Shown here: one piece after another, positions 51,151 to 61,290 of the stretch
How positions within the stretch are numbered: the first letter of the stretch is position 1
How the letters are laid out: every line of letters begins with the position of its first letter
Assembly (NCBI RefSeq): GCF_900005765.1
Contig: NC_041690.1
Coordinates: forward strand, 682,001 to 746,000
Direction: 5' to 3'
Length of the DNA stretch: 64,000 bases
Source of the DNA: Plasmodium relictum
Lineage: Eukaryota > Apicomplexa > Aconoidasida > Haemosporida > Plasmodiidae
Translations under genes and position numbers: made by a program
The notes under the pieces: generated by a model
What the model saw: the letters and a program-made list of their open reading frames with translations, nothing else
What the model was told of the DNA's origin: nothing
Databases searched by the model: none

Positions 51151-51372
51151 TTAAGAAACCTTTTTGCCAGTATATAATGTGTTTCTTGTATCATCTAATC
51201 CAATTCTATCATGAACATAGTTTACTTTTTTGCTACATGTTTTTTCGAAAATATTTATTTCATCTAAGCACTTCGTTATGTCGTCATTATTTTTATGTAA
51301 GCATAAAATTAAAGGTTGCATATTGCAAACTACTTGTTCTTTTAATTTTGAGCCAACCTTAAATTCACTCAT
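51151..51372 (-). CDS. Small CHCH-like cysteine-pair protein, possibly mitoribosomal (CHCHD1/mS37-like)
   Basis: 73 residues, MSEFKVGSKL... to ...TGKKVS. Cysteines at 16, 24, 35 and 46 sit in two helices separated by a short turn (CNMQPLILCLHKNND then CLDEINIFEKTC). The order CxxM...C, ten residues, C..EI..F...C resembles the CHCHD1/mS37 family (EM..MMAC, DAC..EI..F..C), but the first pair is spaced x7 and the second x10 rather than the textbook x9, so the match is partial. Such proteins are imported into the mitochondrial intermembrane space or matrix and folded by disulfide or helix-hairpin packing. Composition is distinctly less A/T-biased than the spacers, supporting a real gene. The opposite strand is also open but is only a shadow. 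A TTTTTAATATAG just before the ATG could be a splice acceptor for a 5' UTR intron. Confidence 0.65.
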   Translation of the reverse strand: MSEFKVGSKLKEQVVCNMQPLILCLHKNNDDITKCLDEINIFEKTCSKKVNYVHDRIGLDDTRNTLYTGKKVS

Positions 51373-51919
51373 CTATATTAAAAATAAAATCATTCAAATA
51401 GGAATATTCCAAAAAATTATAGATAAATTATTTGTTTATTTTAAATACAGATACATATACATATGATTATATATTTTATATATAATATTTCAGGAAAATT
51501 AAATTTATGACTTAAATATGTATAAATAAATCTTTTTCTTTATATTTTTCATTATTTAAAAAAAAAAAAATTGTCAAAAAAATCAAGTTGATATATTATA
51601 TCTTTTTACATATCACATATAAATTTTAACATCAATTTGAATTTATTACAAAATAAATATATTTTAATAAGCTTTTTGTTTTTTTTTTTTTTTTGAGTTT
51701 ATTTTTTTCTTTATATTCAAAAATGTGCAAATGTAACAAATAAATTTTCTTATTATATTAAAAAAAAAAAAAAAAGTTTTATGGTTTAAAATAAATTAAA
51801 CCGATATTTTAGGTAAATTTTTTTTTTTTTTTTTTATGCTTTAATTTTGCTAATTAAACTATATATATTGATAAATTTTTACATTTAATTTTTTTAAATA
51901 TTATCTTAGTATAATTGAA
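51373..51919. other. Divergent intergenic, CHCH-like / COG1
   Basis: About 550 bp of A/T-rich sequence with long T and A runs between two divergent genes. It must serve as promoter for both. No element is identified. Confidence 0.6.
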
Positions 51920-54900
51920 ATGAAACTAGATGCCGATGAAGTATTCAGGAATTATAACCATAGTGAAACAATAAAAATTATTGACAATTTAAGAAAAGAA
52001 ATAATTAAAAAGGAAGATTCAATTAAGGATTTTTTAAAAAAAAAGAATACTACTGTAATTAAAAATACAATTAAAATTAAAAACATATATGGAAGTGTGG
52101 AGAAGATAAAATCCAATTTAGAAGATATAATAGTTAATTATAATGAGCTTATAAATGATATAAAAAATAAAAATTCTCTTTATTTTAAAGAATCATACGC
52201 AAAAGAATTAAATGAATCTGAAAAAAATTTAATAAAAGATGCCTGGTTGAGGAAATATGATAAGTATGAATTTTTGTTTAAAATTTCTACTATAAATAAT
52301 GAATATGATTTTGTAAAAAAAAAAAAAGAAGAATTAGTTAATTATGATTTCTTTTATTTAAACAATTATATTAACAATATTTATTTTGATATTAATAAAA
52401 GGGTAAGTGAACAAGAGTATTTATTTACTGTAAATAAAATTTATACAGATATTTTTATATGCTTAAAAGTTTTGAGTTCTATTCTTAAAAATAAAGAAAT
52501 CAAAGAAAACTACACAAATATGTTTAAAAATGAAAATTGTGTTTATTATTTAAATTCTTTTGTAGAAAAGCATAGAGATAATTTTTGCGAAATATTATTA
52601 AAATTAATATATTCTTCTTTTTATAATTTAACATATAATAATTCCTGCAATATAAAAACTATACCGAAATCTATAATTATATTATTAATTTTTCACAATG
52701 AAAATAACTGTCAAACAATAGACATTGTTAAGAATGATTTATTTTATGAAATTTTTATTTCACGAATAAATCTAATAAATAAATTTATTCAAAAAAAAAG
52801 TAATATTAAAGATTTTAATTTTGAGAAGTTAAAAAATTATTTTAAAAAAATAATAAATTTGATATTAAATAGCAAGTATATATTACTGCTATTAATTGAC
52901 ACAAATAACGTAGAATTTCTTAAAAAATTAAAAGATGAAGAAAATTATTTTTCATCAGAACGGTATTATAATAATAAATCTGCAGAGAATAATGAAAATG
53001 AAAATATTTCTTTAATAGAAGAAAATAACAAAATTGATAGCAATACTCATTTTGAGAATACTCAAGAAAATGAAAATAAATTTTTAGATAATATGAAAAA
53101 AGAAGTGTTTATTTTACAAAATATATGCCATAAAAATGAAAGAGAAATAAAAAAAAATAAGGAATATTTCAATTATTCTATAAATAGTATTGAAGAAATA
53201 AAAAGTATTATGAATAAAAATAATATTGAGAATTTTATGTTATTGCATAAAAGTTATAAAGAATGTGTTAATAAAATATATAAATATATGATAAATTTAT
53301 TACAAGAATATTATAAAAATCAATATATAATGTGTAAAGATTTTTTCAAAGAGTATACAAACATTAGATTGTTTTATAATGAAATAAAGGAAAAAATATG
53401 TACCAAAGAAAAGTATTTTAGTACATTTATAGGCAATATTAATTCTTACATAAACAATAACTATTTGAATTTTATTCTTGAAAAAGTATTTGAAATATAT
53501 TTTTTCCTCTTTTTTAACAAGTCTATAACTGCAATTCCATTTTTTGACACAAAGCCAATTAATAAATGGAAATTTTTAATTAGAGATACATTTCGAAATT
53601 TATTTTATAACATATCTTTATTTTATGAGAAAAAATTTGAAATACATAATTACATATTTTATTCTTTTGTATTAAATTCCTTTTATTTCTACTATGAATT
53701 TTACAATATTGATTTAAAATTAATATACACAGAATTTTTAAAAATTGAAAACTTTTCCAACAAAAATGGTAAAATAAAAAAAAATTTTCAAAAAGAATTA
53801 TCAGAATATCTTTTCACAAATAAAAATATTTCAAAGGAAAAATATTTTCATAGTGACTTCAAAAAAATTATAAAAGAGAAAATTCATCCATTAATATATT
53901 GTGCTTATAAACTAATTATATTTATTGATAGCAAAGAAATTAAGAAAACTGGAAATGTTGATTTTTTATATACGTATGAAAATACTGATTGGGATGATTT
54001 TTATAATACATTTGACGTATTTAGTAACATATTAAAATATTATAATAATGAAAATAATGACACAGATAATAATATTTCAAAAAAAAGTAATATCATATTA
54101 ACCTTCTTTGAATCATTTAATGCAGAAAAAGCAGAAATAATAAATCCTTCTAATAATAAAAATAGTAAGTCATATAATTTTACCAACCTAAACAATATTA
54201 ACTATACTACAGAGCATATGAGCAATAATAATAAAGATGAGGTTAATGAAGATGTAATCTCTATTAACCCTTATAATGTATTAAATAATAATGAAGAAAT
54301 CCAAACAAATGAATTGTTTAATGAAGAAAATAAGGAACTTTATTTTTATATAAATCTTATTAGATATAATAATAAGCATTCATTTAGCAAATTTTTGAAT
54401 TTTTATGAGAATTTTGAAAAAAGTATTGAGTCAAATGATGATAATGTAAATAAAAAGAATGATGATTCATATCTTAAAGAATTTTTAAATAAAGATTTAC
54501 AAAACGAACCAAATTTTTGTTTAACTGATTTAAAAAGTATGTTTTTTACCTTGGTGTATAATATATTTAAGATTTCATTAAAATGTTTTTGTTTAGAATA
54601 TTTTGATAATTTAAACAGGTATTTGGATTTTTTTTTGAATATATTATTAAATGATGAAATAAAGAATATTCTATGTGAAAGGATGAATTGTTATTTAATA
54701 AATATATTCATTTTTTCTAATATATATATAATATATATTGAAAAATTAATGGGAACAGATATGCATAGAAGTATTATAATATTCATAGTAAAAACTATTC
54801 TTCAGAAGAAAATTTATAAGATTTATTATAATTTTCTTAGTAAGCTAAAAGAGCTCTATTTTTATGAAGAAGAAAAAAGAAAGGATAAGAAAAATTTATT

Positions 54901-55474
54901 GAATACAAAAATAACACAATTGTATAATATCATATTACTAGATTTATGTTTTTGTGAACAAGTTTTAGATAAAAACACAATTATAAATAAATCTTTTTAT
55001 GAAAATCTTATTTTAAGATATAAGGAAAATAAAAAATATTACATAAAATCATGTTTTTATTTTATTGACATGTACAAAGAAAAATATAACGTTTACAGTG
55101 AACAAAAAATTAATGAAAATAATAGAAGAAAGCATATATTATTTTTAAAATTAAATGAAAAGTATAAAAGGGGAAAAAAAAACCTTTCAATCTATTTGTT
55201 AAAAAGAATCATAGATGATATTTTAATAGAGTTAAATAAATTAGATAACCTCAATACTATAATTTTTCAGAAACACATACGCCTATCGGCTCAAAATATA
55301 ATAAAAAATTCTTATTTATTATATTATTTATTTGTTAATGGTTCAACGTTAAATAATTTATTAAATACTCAAAAAAATACTATTGAAAAATCATTAGAAA
55401 TTTTTAATTTTAATAAAGTTGATATGATTAATAATAATTTTATTGAAAATAAATTATTTAAATTTTTTTTATAA
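51920..55474 (+). CDS. COG1: Conserved oligomeric Golgi complex subunit 1 (COG1)
   Basis: Single exon, 1184 residues, ATG at 51920. The N-terminus is the diagnostic part: LDADEVFRNYNHSETIKIID, then LRKEIIKKEDSIKDFL, then a segment (~45-80) with IKIKNIYGSVEKIKSNLEDI. It follows the COG1/Vps51-type opening (DAE.LF..HTI.EIR..E..LR.EIE.KKEELR..V and ...TI..M...). The remainder is predicted mostly helical with aromatic-rich segments, as in CATCHR tethers, interrupted by Asn/Glu-rich inserts (~345-400 and ~715-850). That makes it longer than human COG1 (about 980). COG1 bridges the two lobes of the COG tether that captures retrograde vesicles at the Golgi; a peripheral, cytosolic-face location is expected. 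There is no signal peptide and no credible membrane segment. Confidence 0.8.
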   Translation: MKLDADEVFRNYNHSETIKIIDNLRKEIIKKEDSIKDFLKKKNTTVIKNTIKIKNIYGSVEKIKSNLEDIIVNYNELINDIKNKNSLYFKESYAKELNESEKNLIKDAWLRKYDKYEFLFKISTINNEYDFVKKKKEELVNYDFFYLNNYINNIYFDINKRVSEQEYLFTVNKIYTDIFICLKVLSSILKNKEIKENYTNMFKNENCVYYLNSFVEKHRDNFCEILLKLIYSSFYNLTYNNSCNIKTIPKSIIILLIFHNENNCQTIDIVKNDLFYEIFISRINLINKFIQKKSNIKDFNFEKLKNYFKKIINLILNSKYILLLLIDTNNVEFLKKLKDEENYFSSERYYNNKSAENNENENISLIEENNKIDSNTHFENTQENENKFLDNMKKEVFILQNICHKNEREIKKNKEYFNYSINSIEEIKSIMNKNNIENFMLLHKSYKECVNKIYKYMINLLQEYYKNQYIMCKDFFKEYTNIRLFYNEIKEKICTKEKYFSTFIGNINSYINNNYLNFILEKVFEIYFFLFFNKSITAIPFFDTKPINKWKFLIRDTFRNLFYNISLFYEKKFEIHNYIFYSFVLNSFYFYYEFYNIDLKLIYTEFLKIENFSNKNGKIKKNFQKELSEYLFTNKNISKEKYFHSDFKKIIKEKIHPLIYCAYKLIIFIDSKEIKKTGNVDFLYTYENTDWDDFYNTFDVFSNILKYYNNENNDTDNNISKKSNIILTFFESFNAEKAEIINPSNNKNSKSYNFTNLNNINYTTEHMSNNNKDEVNEDVISINPYNVLNNNEEIQTNELFNEENKELYFYINLIRYNNKHSFSKFLNFYENFEKSIESNDDNVNKKNDDSYLKEFLNKDLQNEPNFCLTDLKSMFFTLVYNIFKISLKCFCLEYFDNLNRYLDFFLNILLNDEIKNILCERMNCYLINIFIFSNIYIIYIEKLMGTDMHRSIIIFIVKTILQKKIYKIYYNFLSKLKELYFYEEEKRKDKKNLLNTKITQLYNIILLDLCFCEQVLDKNTIINKSFYENLILRYKENKKYYIKSCFYFIDMYKEKYNVYSEQKINENNRRKHILFLKLNEKYKRGKKNLSIYLLKRIIDDILIELNKLDNLNTIIFQKHIRLSAQNIIKNSYLLYYLFVNGSTLNNLLNTQKNTIEKSLEIFNFNKVDMINNNFIENKLFKFFL

Positions 55475-55956
55475 TATATGTATATATATATATATTTAAA
55501 ATAATTGTGTCTTCTTTGTATCCTCTTTATATATTATTTGCTTTTTTTTTTTTTTTTTTTTGTGCTGTAGAACATACTTTTACTTTATTCTTTTTTATTT
55601 TCATCTTTTATTTTTATGTATGTTTTTATTTTTATATAATCTTATTTATTACTATAATTTCTTTCATTTTAATATACATATATATAAGTATATATTTTTT
55701 TTAATTAAATTTTATGAAACAAACACTTAAGAACACAAATAGCTATATATTAATGTTTTGTCTTTGATTTATATACTGATAAAATTATGTTCAATTAATA
55801 TTATTAATTTAACCATATTTTTTAAATAGCATCTATTGCAAAAATATATATAATTATAGAAATTTTTGACAAATGATTTTTCCTTAATTTTATTAAAACT
55901 CTTATATCCTAAGAGAATTTTCTTATAATATTTTTTTTTTTTTTTATGAAAGAAAA
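55475..55956. other. Intergenic, COG1 to thioredoxin-like
   Basis: About 480 bp of T-rich sequence. An open frame at 55507-55704 encodes almost only Phe/Tyr/Ile because of poly-T and is not believed to be coding. Confidence 0.6.
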
Positions 55957-56322
55957 ATGAAAAAAGCCGATGATAAAATTTATCATGAAATAAATAATGA
56001 AGAAGAATATAAAAAATTATTTGATGAAAAAAATGATATTCTCTATATAATAGACATTTATACAGAATGGTGCGGGCCCTGTATTTTTACGTTTGAAATA
56101 ATTAACAAGATATATAAAAGTAATTTTATTTTTTCAGAAAGTGTAAAAATACTTGCTATGTGTGCAAATAAAATTGCATCATTAAAAAATTATGATAATA
56201 ATTCGAAACCTTTTTATATAATATTAAAAAATGGAGAAATTATTCAGCAAATTCATGGATGTAATACACCTCATATTTTTTCTCTTATTGATGATCACTT
56301 AATGAATAAAAAGCTGAATTAA
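55957..56322 (+). CDS. Thioredoxin-fold protein of the axonemal dynein / TXNDC6-NME8 type
   Basis: 121 residues in one exon. The core reads DILYIIDIYTEWCGPCIFTF with the redox motif WCGPC at 38-42. The cis-Pro position is kept in NNSKPFYIILKNGEII, and the fold ends with IHGCNTPHIFSLIDDHL. The order of motifs (vDvY..WCGPC, a block ending in CANKIASLKNY, then .PFyii.nGE.....G.NtPhi) matches the thioredoxin light chains of outer-arm dynein and the TXNDC6/NME8 thioredoxin domain better than parasite cytosolic Trx1. There is no signal or transit peptide, arguing against apicoplast or ER thioredoxins. Only male gametes of Plasmodium build a flagellum, so expression in gametocytes is predicted by inference. 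It is tail-to-tail with ValRS. Confidence 0.8.
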   Translation: MKKADDKIYHEINNEEEYKKLFDEKNDILYIIDIYTEWCGPCIFTFEIINKIYKSNFIFSESVKILAMCANKIASLKNYDNNSKPFYIILKNGEIIQQIHGCNTPHIFSLIDDHLMNKKLN

Positions 56323-56775
56323 ATAAATACAAATTTAAAATAGATGAATCAAAAAATTTAAAGAAAAAAAAAAAAAAAGTAATAAAATATACGAATTATA
56401 CATAATTAAAATTACAGAATTAATTATATAGTGATATATAAAATAAATATGATAATATTAAGAATAAATATAATAATAACTATTATTATTATATTTAAAT
56501 AATTATTACAGTAATAAAAAATTTCATATGAAATAAATAAAAAGGAGATTATTTCTAATATATATAATTGTGTCTTTTATTTCATGCATATAGAATTTTT
56601 TTAATTTTTATAAAAGTTCAAAAAAAAAAAAAAATTAAAATAAAATGAAAGTTATATTTTTTATTGAAATATTACATTAAAAAAATATTTTTTTATTAAA
56701 TAATACTTTTATATAATTTAATCATTTATTTTTATTTTGTTTTATATTTTTTCTTTTTTTCTATTTATATGTTTT
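56323..56775. other. Convergent intergenic, thioredoxin-like / ValRS
   Basis: About 450 bp holding both 3' UTRs. A/T-rich, with no gene seen. Confidence 0.6.
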
Positions 56776-59700
56776 TTATTTTTTTAAGCATTCACTAATT
56801 TCATTAATTATATTTGATACAGATAATATCTCAGAATTTAATTGCTCAATTTTTTCTGCATATATGTTTCTAACTTGTTCAGGTACTTTTTTTTCGTAAT
56901 TTGGATCATTAACTTTTTTTAAATAAGAATCTAAAGAGGATTGTATTTTTTTTTTTTTATTTGTCATATTATTTAATAATGGTTTAAGATATTCTTCAGT
57001 TGATTGAACATATATAATAAATTTATTTGAAATAGTATCTTTTAAGCATTTTTTTATTTGAATTTTTAATTTATCTGATAAATCTTCAACGTTATAATTA
57101 ATAATATCCAAAGAAGATAATTTTGCTAGTACTTCGATTTTTTTTTTCACTTTTTCAAGAAATTTTTCATCTTCTTTGTTTTTAGCAGCAATAAAACAGT
57201 TTAATTTAGTTTTAGGTGGAATTTCAAGATTTGATATAAATGATCTGAACTGTTTTACAATACTCATAAAAGTATTCATTTCAGAATTTATTTCTTCATT
57301 ATTCCATAATTCTATGTAATCTGGATAATTTGCTTCAGAAATAGAACCAAATTTGTACGGGCCAGCTGCAATTTTGTGATATAATTCTTCTGTTATAAAA
57401 GGAGAAATAGGATGTAAAAGTCTTAAACCATAGTCAAGGCAGGCATGTAGTGTTTTATTTGCATTGTAACTGTCCATATTACTACTTGGTTTCATAAGAT
57501 TATCGATGATGTCATTGTCATTATTTATTTGATTTTCCCTTTTTTGATTATATATTGGACTATCATTTATTAGTTCTTTTTTTGTAATTTCTTGAGGATC
57601 TATATTTAGACGTGGTTTTATTAGTTCTAGATAAATATCACATAAGTCATAAAGCCAAAAATTATAAGAGGAAAAAGCAACTTCTGAAAAATTATAGGAA
57701 TTAAAATTTTCATTTGCACTTTTTATATAAATGTTTAATCTATGTAAGATCCATTTGTCTTCCCAATTAAGAGACATGACATATTCAGGTTTGTAAAGTA
57801 GTAGATTATAATTGTCATAATTATCAGGCAACGTTTTTAAAAAAAACTTGACAGCATTCCATAATTTATTGCAAAAATGTCTATATCCAATAATTCTATT
57901 AATATCTAAATTTACATTTCTTCCTTGTTTTAAGTAAGTTAAGAGTCCAAACCTTAAAGCATCCGTACCACATTCAGATATACCTTTAGGAAATTCTTTT
58001 TTTTGTAGTTCTATTGCTCTCTTAATTTCTTTTTCTGGTAGATTTCCTTCATATAGTTTTTGATGTAATTTTTCTAAGCTAATCCCCTCAATGATATCTA
58101 GAGGATCTACCACATTTCCTTTACTTTTACTCATTTTCTCTCCCTTAGAATCTCTAATCATAGAATGTAAATAAATAGTATTAAAAGGTAATTTTTTTAG
58201 TAAATGTAAAGAAACCATTACCATTCTAGCTACCCAAAAAAATAAAATATCTTGCCCAGTTTCTAAAATAGTGTTAGGGAAATAATTATTTAAGTCATCT
58301 GTTTTTTCTGGCCATCCTAACGAACTAAATGGAAGTAAAGAAGATGAAAACCACGTATCTAAAACATCTTCATCTTGTATTAACTCAAATTTTTTATCTT
58401 CTCCTATTAATTTTTTTGCTTTTTCCATACTTTCTTCATAAGACCTACCAACTACCCATTGGTCTTTGTTATCTTCAATATTATTACAGTTGTCACTATT
58501 ATTTTTACATTCGTCATCCTTTAATATAATTTTATATGCAGGAATTCGATGACCCCACCACAATTGTCTTGATATACACCAATCTCTTACATTTTCTAGC
58601 CAATAATACCAAGTATTTATGTGATGACTAGGAATTATTTTCAGCTCCTCATTTTTCACACAATTAATAGCTTGTCGAGCTATTTCAGAACAATTCAAGT
58701 ACCATTGAGGTATTAACATATATTCAATAATATCATTTGTTCTAGAACACAAAGGTAAAAACATACTGTTTGGAACTTTGTCTGATAACAAATTTAATTT
58801 TTTTAATTCTTCTTGAATTTTAAATCTGCATTCAAATCTATGTAATCCTTCAAATAGTTTTCCACCATTTTCATTTATATAACCATCTAAAGTAAATATA
58901 TTAATATATTTCAAATTATGTCTTTTCATCATTTCATAATCATTTTTATCATGTGCTGGAGTAATTTTCACTGCACCAGTACCATATTCCATATCAACAT
59001 AAGTATCAGCTATAATGATAATTTTTCTATCTGGAATAAATGGGTGAACTAATTCTTTTCCTATTAAATGAGAATATCGTTTGTCATTAGGATGTACTGC
59101 AACTGCAACATCTCCTAACATAGTTTCAATACGAGTAGTTGCAATTTCTATTTTTTCTTCACTATCCTTTATTTTATAAAAAAATTTATATAAAACACCA
59201 ACCTCAACTAAATGATCAAAGGATGGAATTTTAATTTTTGTTGGTTTTTTAATTTCTTCAAGATTAACTTCAATATCTGACAAAGCCGTTTTTAAATGAG
59301 GGCACCATGCAACTAACCTATTATCCCTATATATTAATCCACTTTCATAAAATTTAATAAATGCCTCTTTTACAGCGATAGATAACTTATCATTCATAGT
59401 AAAATATTCTCTTGTCCAGTCAACGGAAGCACCAATTCTTCTTATTTGATTATTAATTTTATTTCCATGTAGTTTTTTCCATTCATGAATTCTTTTTACA
59501 AATTCTTCTCTACCATAATCATGTCTTATTTTTTTTTCTTTTTTGTATAACATTTTTTCAACAACTGTTTGAGTTGCTATTCCTGCATGGTCTGTTCCAG
59601 GTACATATAGTGTTAAATAATTTTTCATTCTTTTATATCTAACTAAGGAATCTTGAATAGCTATTGTTAAGGTATGACCAATATGTAAGGTACCAGTAAT

Positions 59701-59949
59701 ATTAGGTGGCGGTAATATTATAACAAATTTTTTTTTATTTTCATTATTTATTAATTCCTTTTTAGGTTTAAAATAACAATTTTTCTCCCAAAAATCATAC
59801 CATTTTGATTCTACTTCCTTAGGATCATATGCATCTCTCATGATTTTTAAATTTTCTTTTATATTTTTAATTTCCATTTTTTTTAATTTATTATATATAT
59901 TGAATTCGCTTTTATAATGAAATATTCTCTTTAATAAAATTTTTATCAT
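56776..59949 (-). CDS. Valine--tRNA ligase (class I)
   Basis: Single exon, 1057 residues. The HIGH signature is in PPPNITGTLHIGHTL (HIGH ~89-92) and KMSKS in SKGEKMSKSKGNVVDPL (~605-609). The CP1 editing domain lies between them, including TTRIETMLGDVAVAVHPND, GTGAVKITPAHD and the WCISRQLWWGHRIPAY motif typical of ValRS. A helical anticodon-binding domain follows, with an Asn-rich insert (~800-825), and a C-terminal coiled coil (~990-1055) characteristic of ValRS over IleRS. It charges tRNA-Val for translation. The first ~28 residues (MIKILLKRIFHYKSEF...) are basic and precede a second Met (MEIKNIKE), so alternative starts could give organelle-targeted and cytosolic forms. Targeting is inference. 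Confidence 0.97.
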   Translation of the reverse strand: MIKILLKRIFHYKSEFNIYNKLKKMEIKNIKENLKIMRDAYDPKEVESKWYDFWEKNCYFKPKKELINNENKKKFVIILPPPNITGTLHIGHTLTIAIQDSLVRYKRMKNYLTLYVPGTDHAGIATQTVVEKMLYKKEKKIRHDYGREEFVKRIHEWKKLHGNKINNQIRRIGASVDWTREYFTMNDKLSIAVKEAFIKFYESGLIYRDNRLVAWCPHLKTALSDIEVNLEEIKKPTKIKIPSFDHLVEVGVLYKFFYKIKDSEEKIEIATTRIETMLGDVAVAVHPNDKRYSHLIGKELVHPFIPDRKIIIIADTYVDMEYGTGAVKITPAHDKNDYEMMKRHNLKYINIFTLDGYINENGGKLFEGLHRFECRFKIQEELKKLNLLSDKVPNSMFLPLCSRTNDIIEYMLIPQWYLNCSEIARQAINCVKNEELKIIPSHHINTWYYWLENVRDWCISRQLWWGHRIPAYKIILKDDECKNNSDNCNNIEDNKDQWVVGRSYEESMEKAKKLIGEDKKFELIQDEDVLDTWFSSSLLPFSSLGWPEKTDDLNNYFPNTILETGQDILFFWVARMVMVSLHLLKKLPFNTIYLHSMIRDSKGEKMSKSKGNVVDPLDIIEGISLEKLHQKLYEGNLPEKEIKRAIELQKKEFPKGISECGTDALRFGLLTYLKQGRNVNLDINRIIGYRHFCNKLWNAVKFFLKTLPDNYDNYNLLLYKPEYVMSLNWEDKWILHRLNIYIKSANENFNSYNFSEVAFSSYNFWLYDLCDIYLELIKPRLNIDPQEITKKELINDSPIYNQKRENQINNDNDIIDNLMKPSSNMDSYNANKTLHACLDYGLRLLHPISPFITEELYHKIAAGPYKFGSISEANYPDYIELWNNEEINSEMNTFMSIVKQFRSFISNLEIPPKTKLNCFIAAKNKEDEKFLEKVKKKIEVLAKLSSLDIINYNVEDLSDKLKIQIKKCLKDTISNKFIIYVQSTEEYLKPLLNNMTNKKKKIQSSLDSYLKKVNDPNYEKKVPEQVRNIYAEKIEQLNSEILSVSNIINEISECLKK

Positions 59950-61290
59950 ACAAAAACTAAAAAAAAAATAGATGAATAAAATAAATTACGACAAAACAAA
60001 AATAAAATAATCTAATTTTATTACATATATTTATTTGGTATTAATTATAACAAAATGTTATTTAAAAAATTCTTTTTTTTATATCAACTAAATCTTTTAC
60101 AATTCATATCATATATATATAAATATATTTATATATATATTTTTAATTGCAAAATCCTATAGATATTAAATATACAGATTTTATTCAAATATTTTTCTAT
60201 GTACTATTATTTAGATATACATTTCGCTTAACTGATTTTATTTAATGTTAAGATTGTTTTATATGATATTTCTAATTCTATATATAATACTTTTATATAT
60301 TATTATTTTCATAATATATTTTTTTAAATTTATTGAGTTTTTGTAAAAAATTATTTTTTTTTTGTAAAACAATAAAAATATTTTAATTTTTAAGACTTCA
60401 TATTACATATTTGAAAATTCAAACACAAAATATTTGTCAATATGTTAAATATTTATGTAAATACTTAAAATATTTTTTTAAACTTAATGTTTATTTTAGG
60501 AAGTTTTTACTTTTAAAATTACATACTAAAAAATCATCCTTAAAAAATATTTGATATTATCTATATAAGAAAAGTAATAACTTTTCTTTCAAAATATACA
60601 ATAAAATAAAAATAAATGATATAAAATAAAGTTATTTTTATTATTAATATATGAAACTTTATATTTTTTACCACATGGTGTTTAAGTTTAATTTTATATT
60701 AGTTGTTATTAATTCTATGTATATATTCGTTTGAAAAAACATTTAAAAAAAGGGATATTTATATGGATTTTATATTTTATTTTGAAGTTAAATTTTATTA
60801 TAGTAAAAAAAATTTTATATGAAGATGTATTCTATTTTTTTTTTTTAAATATGCTTATATAAAATATTTTTATTTGGTATATTTATAATTTTTTGAAAAT
60901 TAGTTTTTGAATAAAATGTTACTTTATAGTAAAGAATTTAAAAAAATAAAAAAATAAAATAATAAAATAACAAATTATAAAATTAAATAGAAATGAAAAG
61001 AATAAATCTTAATAAAAATAAGATGTATAAATGTATACAAATAATATTATTAAAAAAAGAAATATAGAAATACTCAAGTATTGAAACTAAAAAAATGTGC
61101 ACATTTTTATGCAAACATCACATTTGATTTCATTACCATTATTAAGTCATAAAGAGATTTATTAAAATTATTTTAAAACATATAATAATTATTTTCTATG
61201 TTGTGGTTGTACAATTTGAAATTTTTTTTGTAAATATTCATAACTAATACTATCAATTAAATTATTTCTATTTTCTATACCAAGAATATT
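59950..61290. other. Intergenic, ValRS promoter side
   Basis: 1.3 kb between the ValRS start and the stop of the next leftward-reading gene. A/T-rich with no credible ORF; it should contain the ValRS promoter and the 3' UTR of the repeat-protein gene. No element is recognised. Confidence 0.6.

Noticed and set aside
51138-51466. Rightward ORFs opposite the CHCH-like gene
   Set aside because: Cys/Phe/Leu-rich shadows; the reverse frame has a proper Met, a helix-cysteine pattern and a stop at a sensible length.
55507-55704. Phe/Tyr-rich frame after COG1
   Set aside because: Translation of poly-T spacer with no ATG context or domain.
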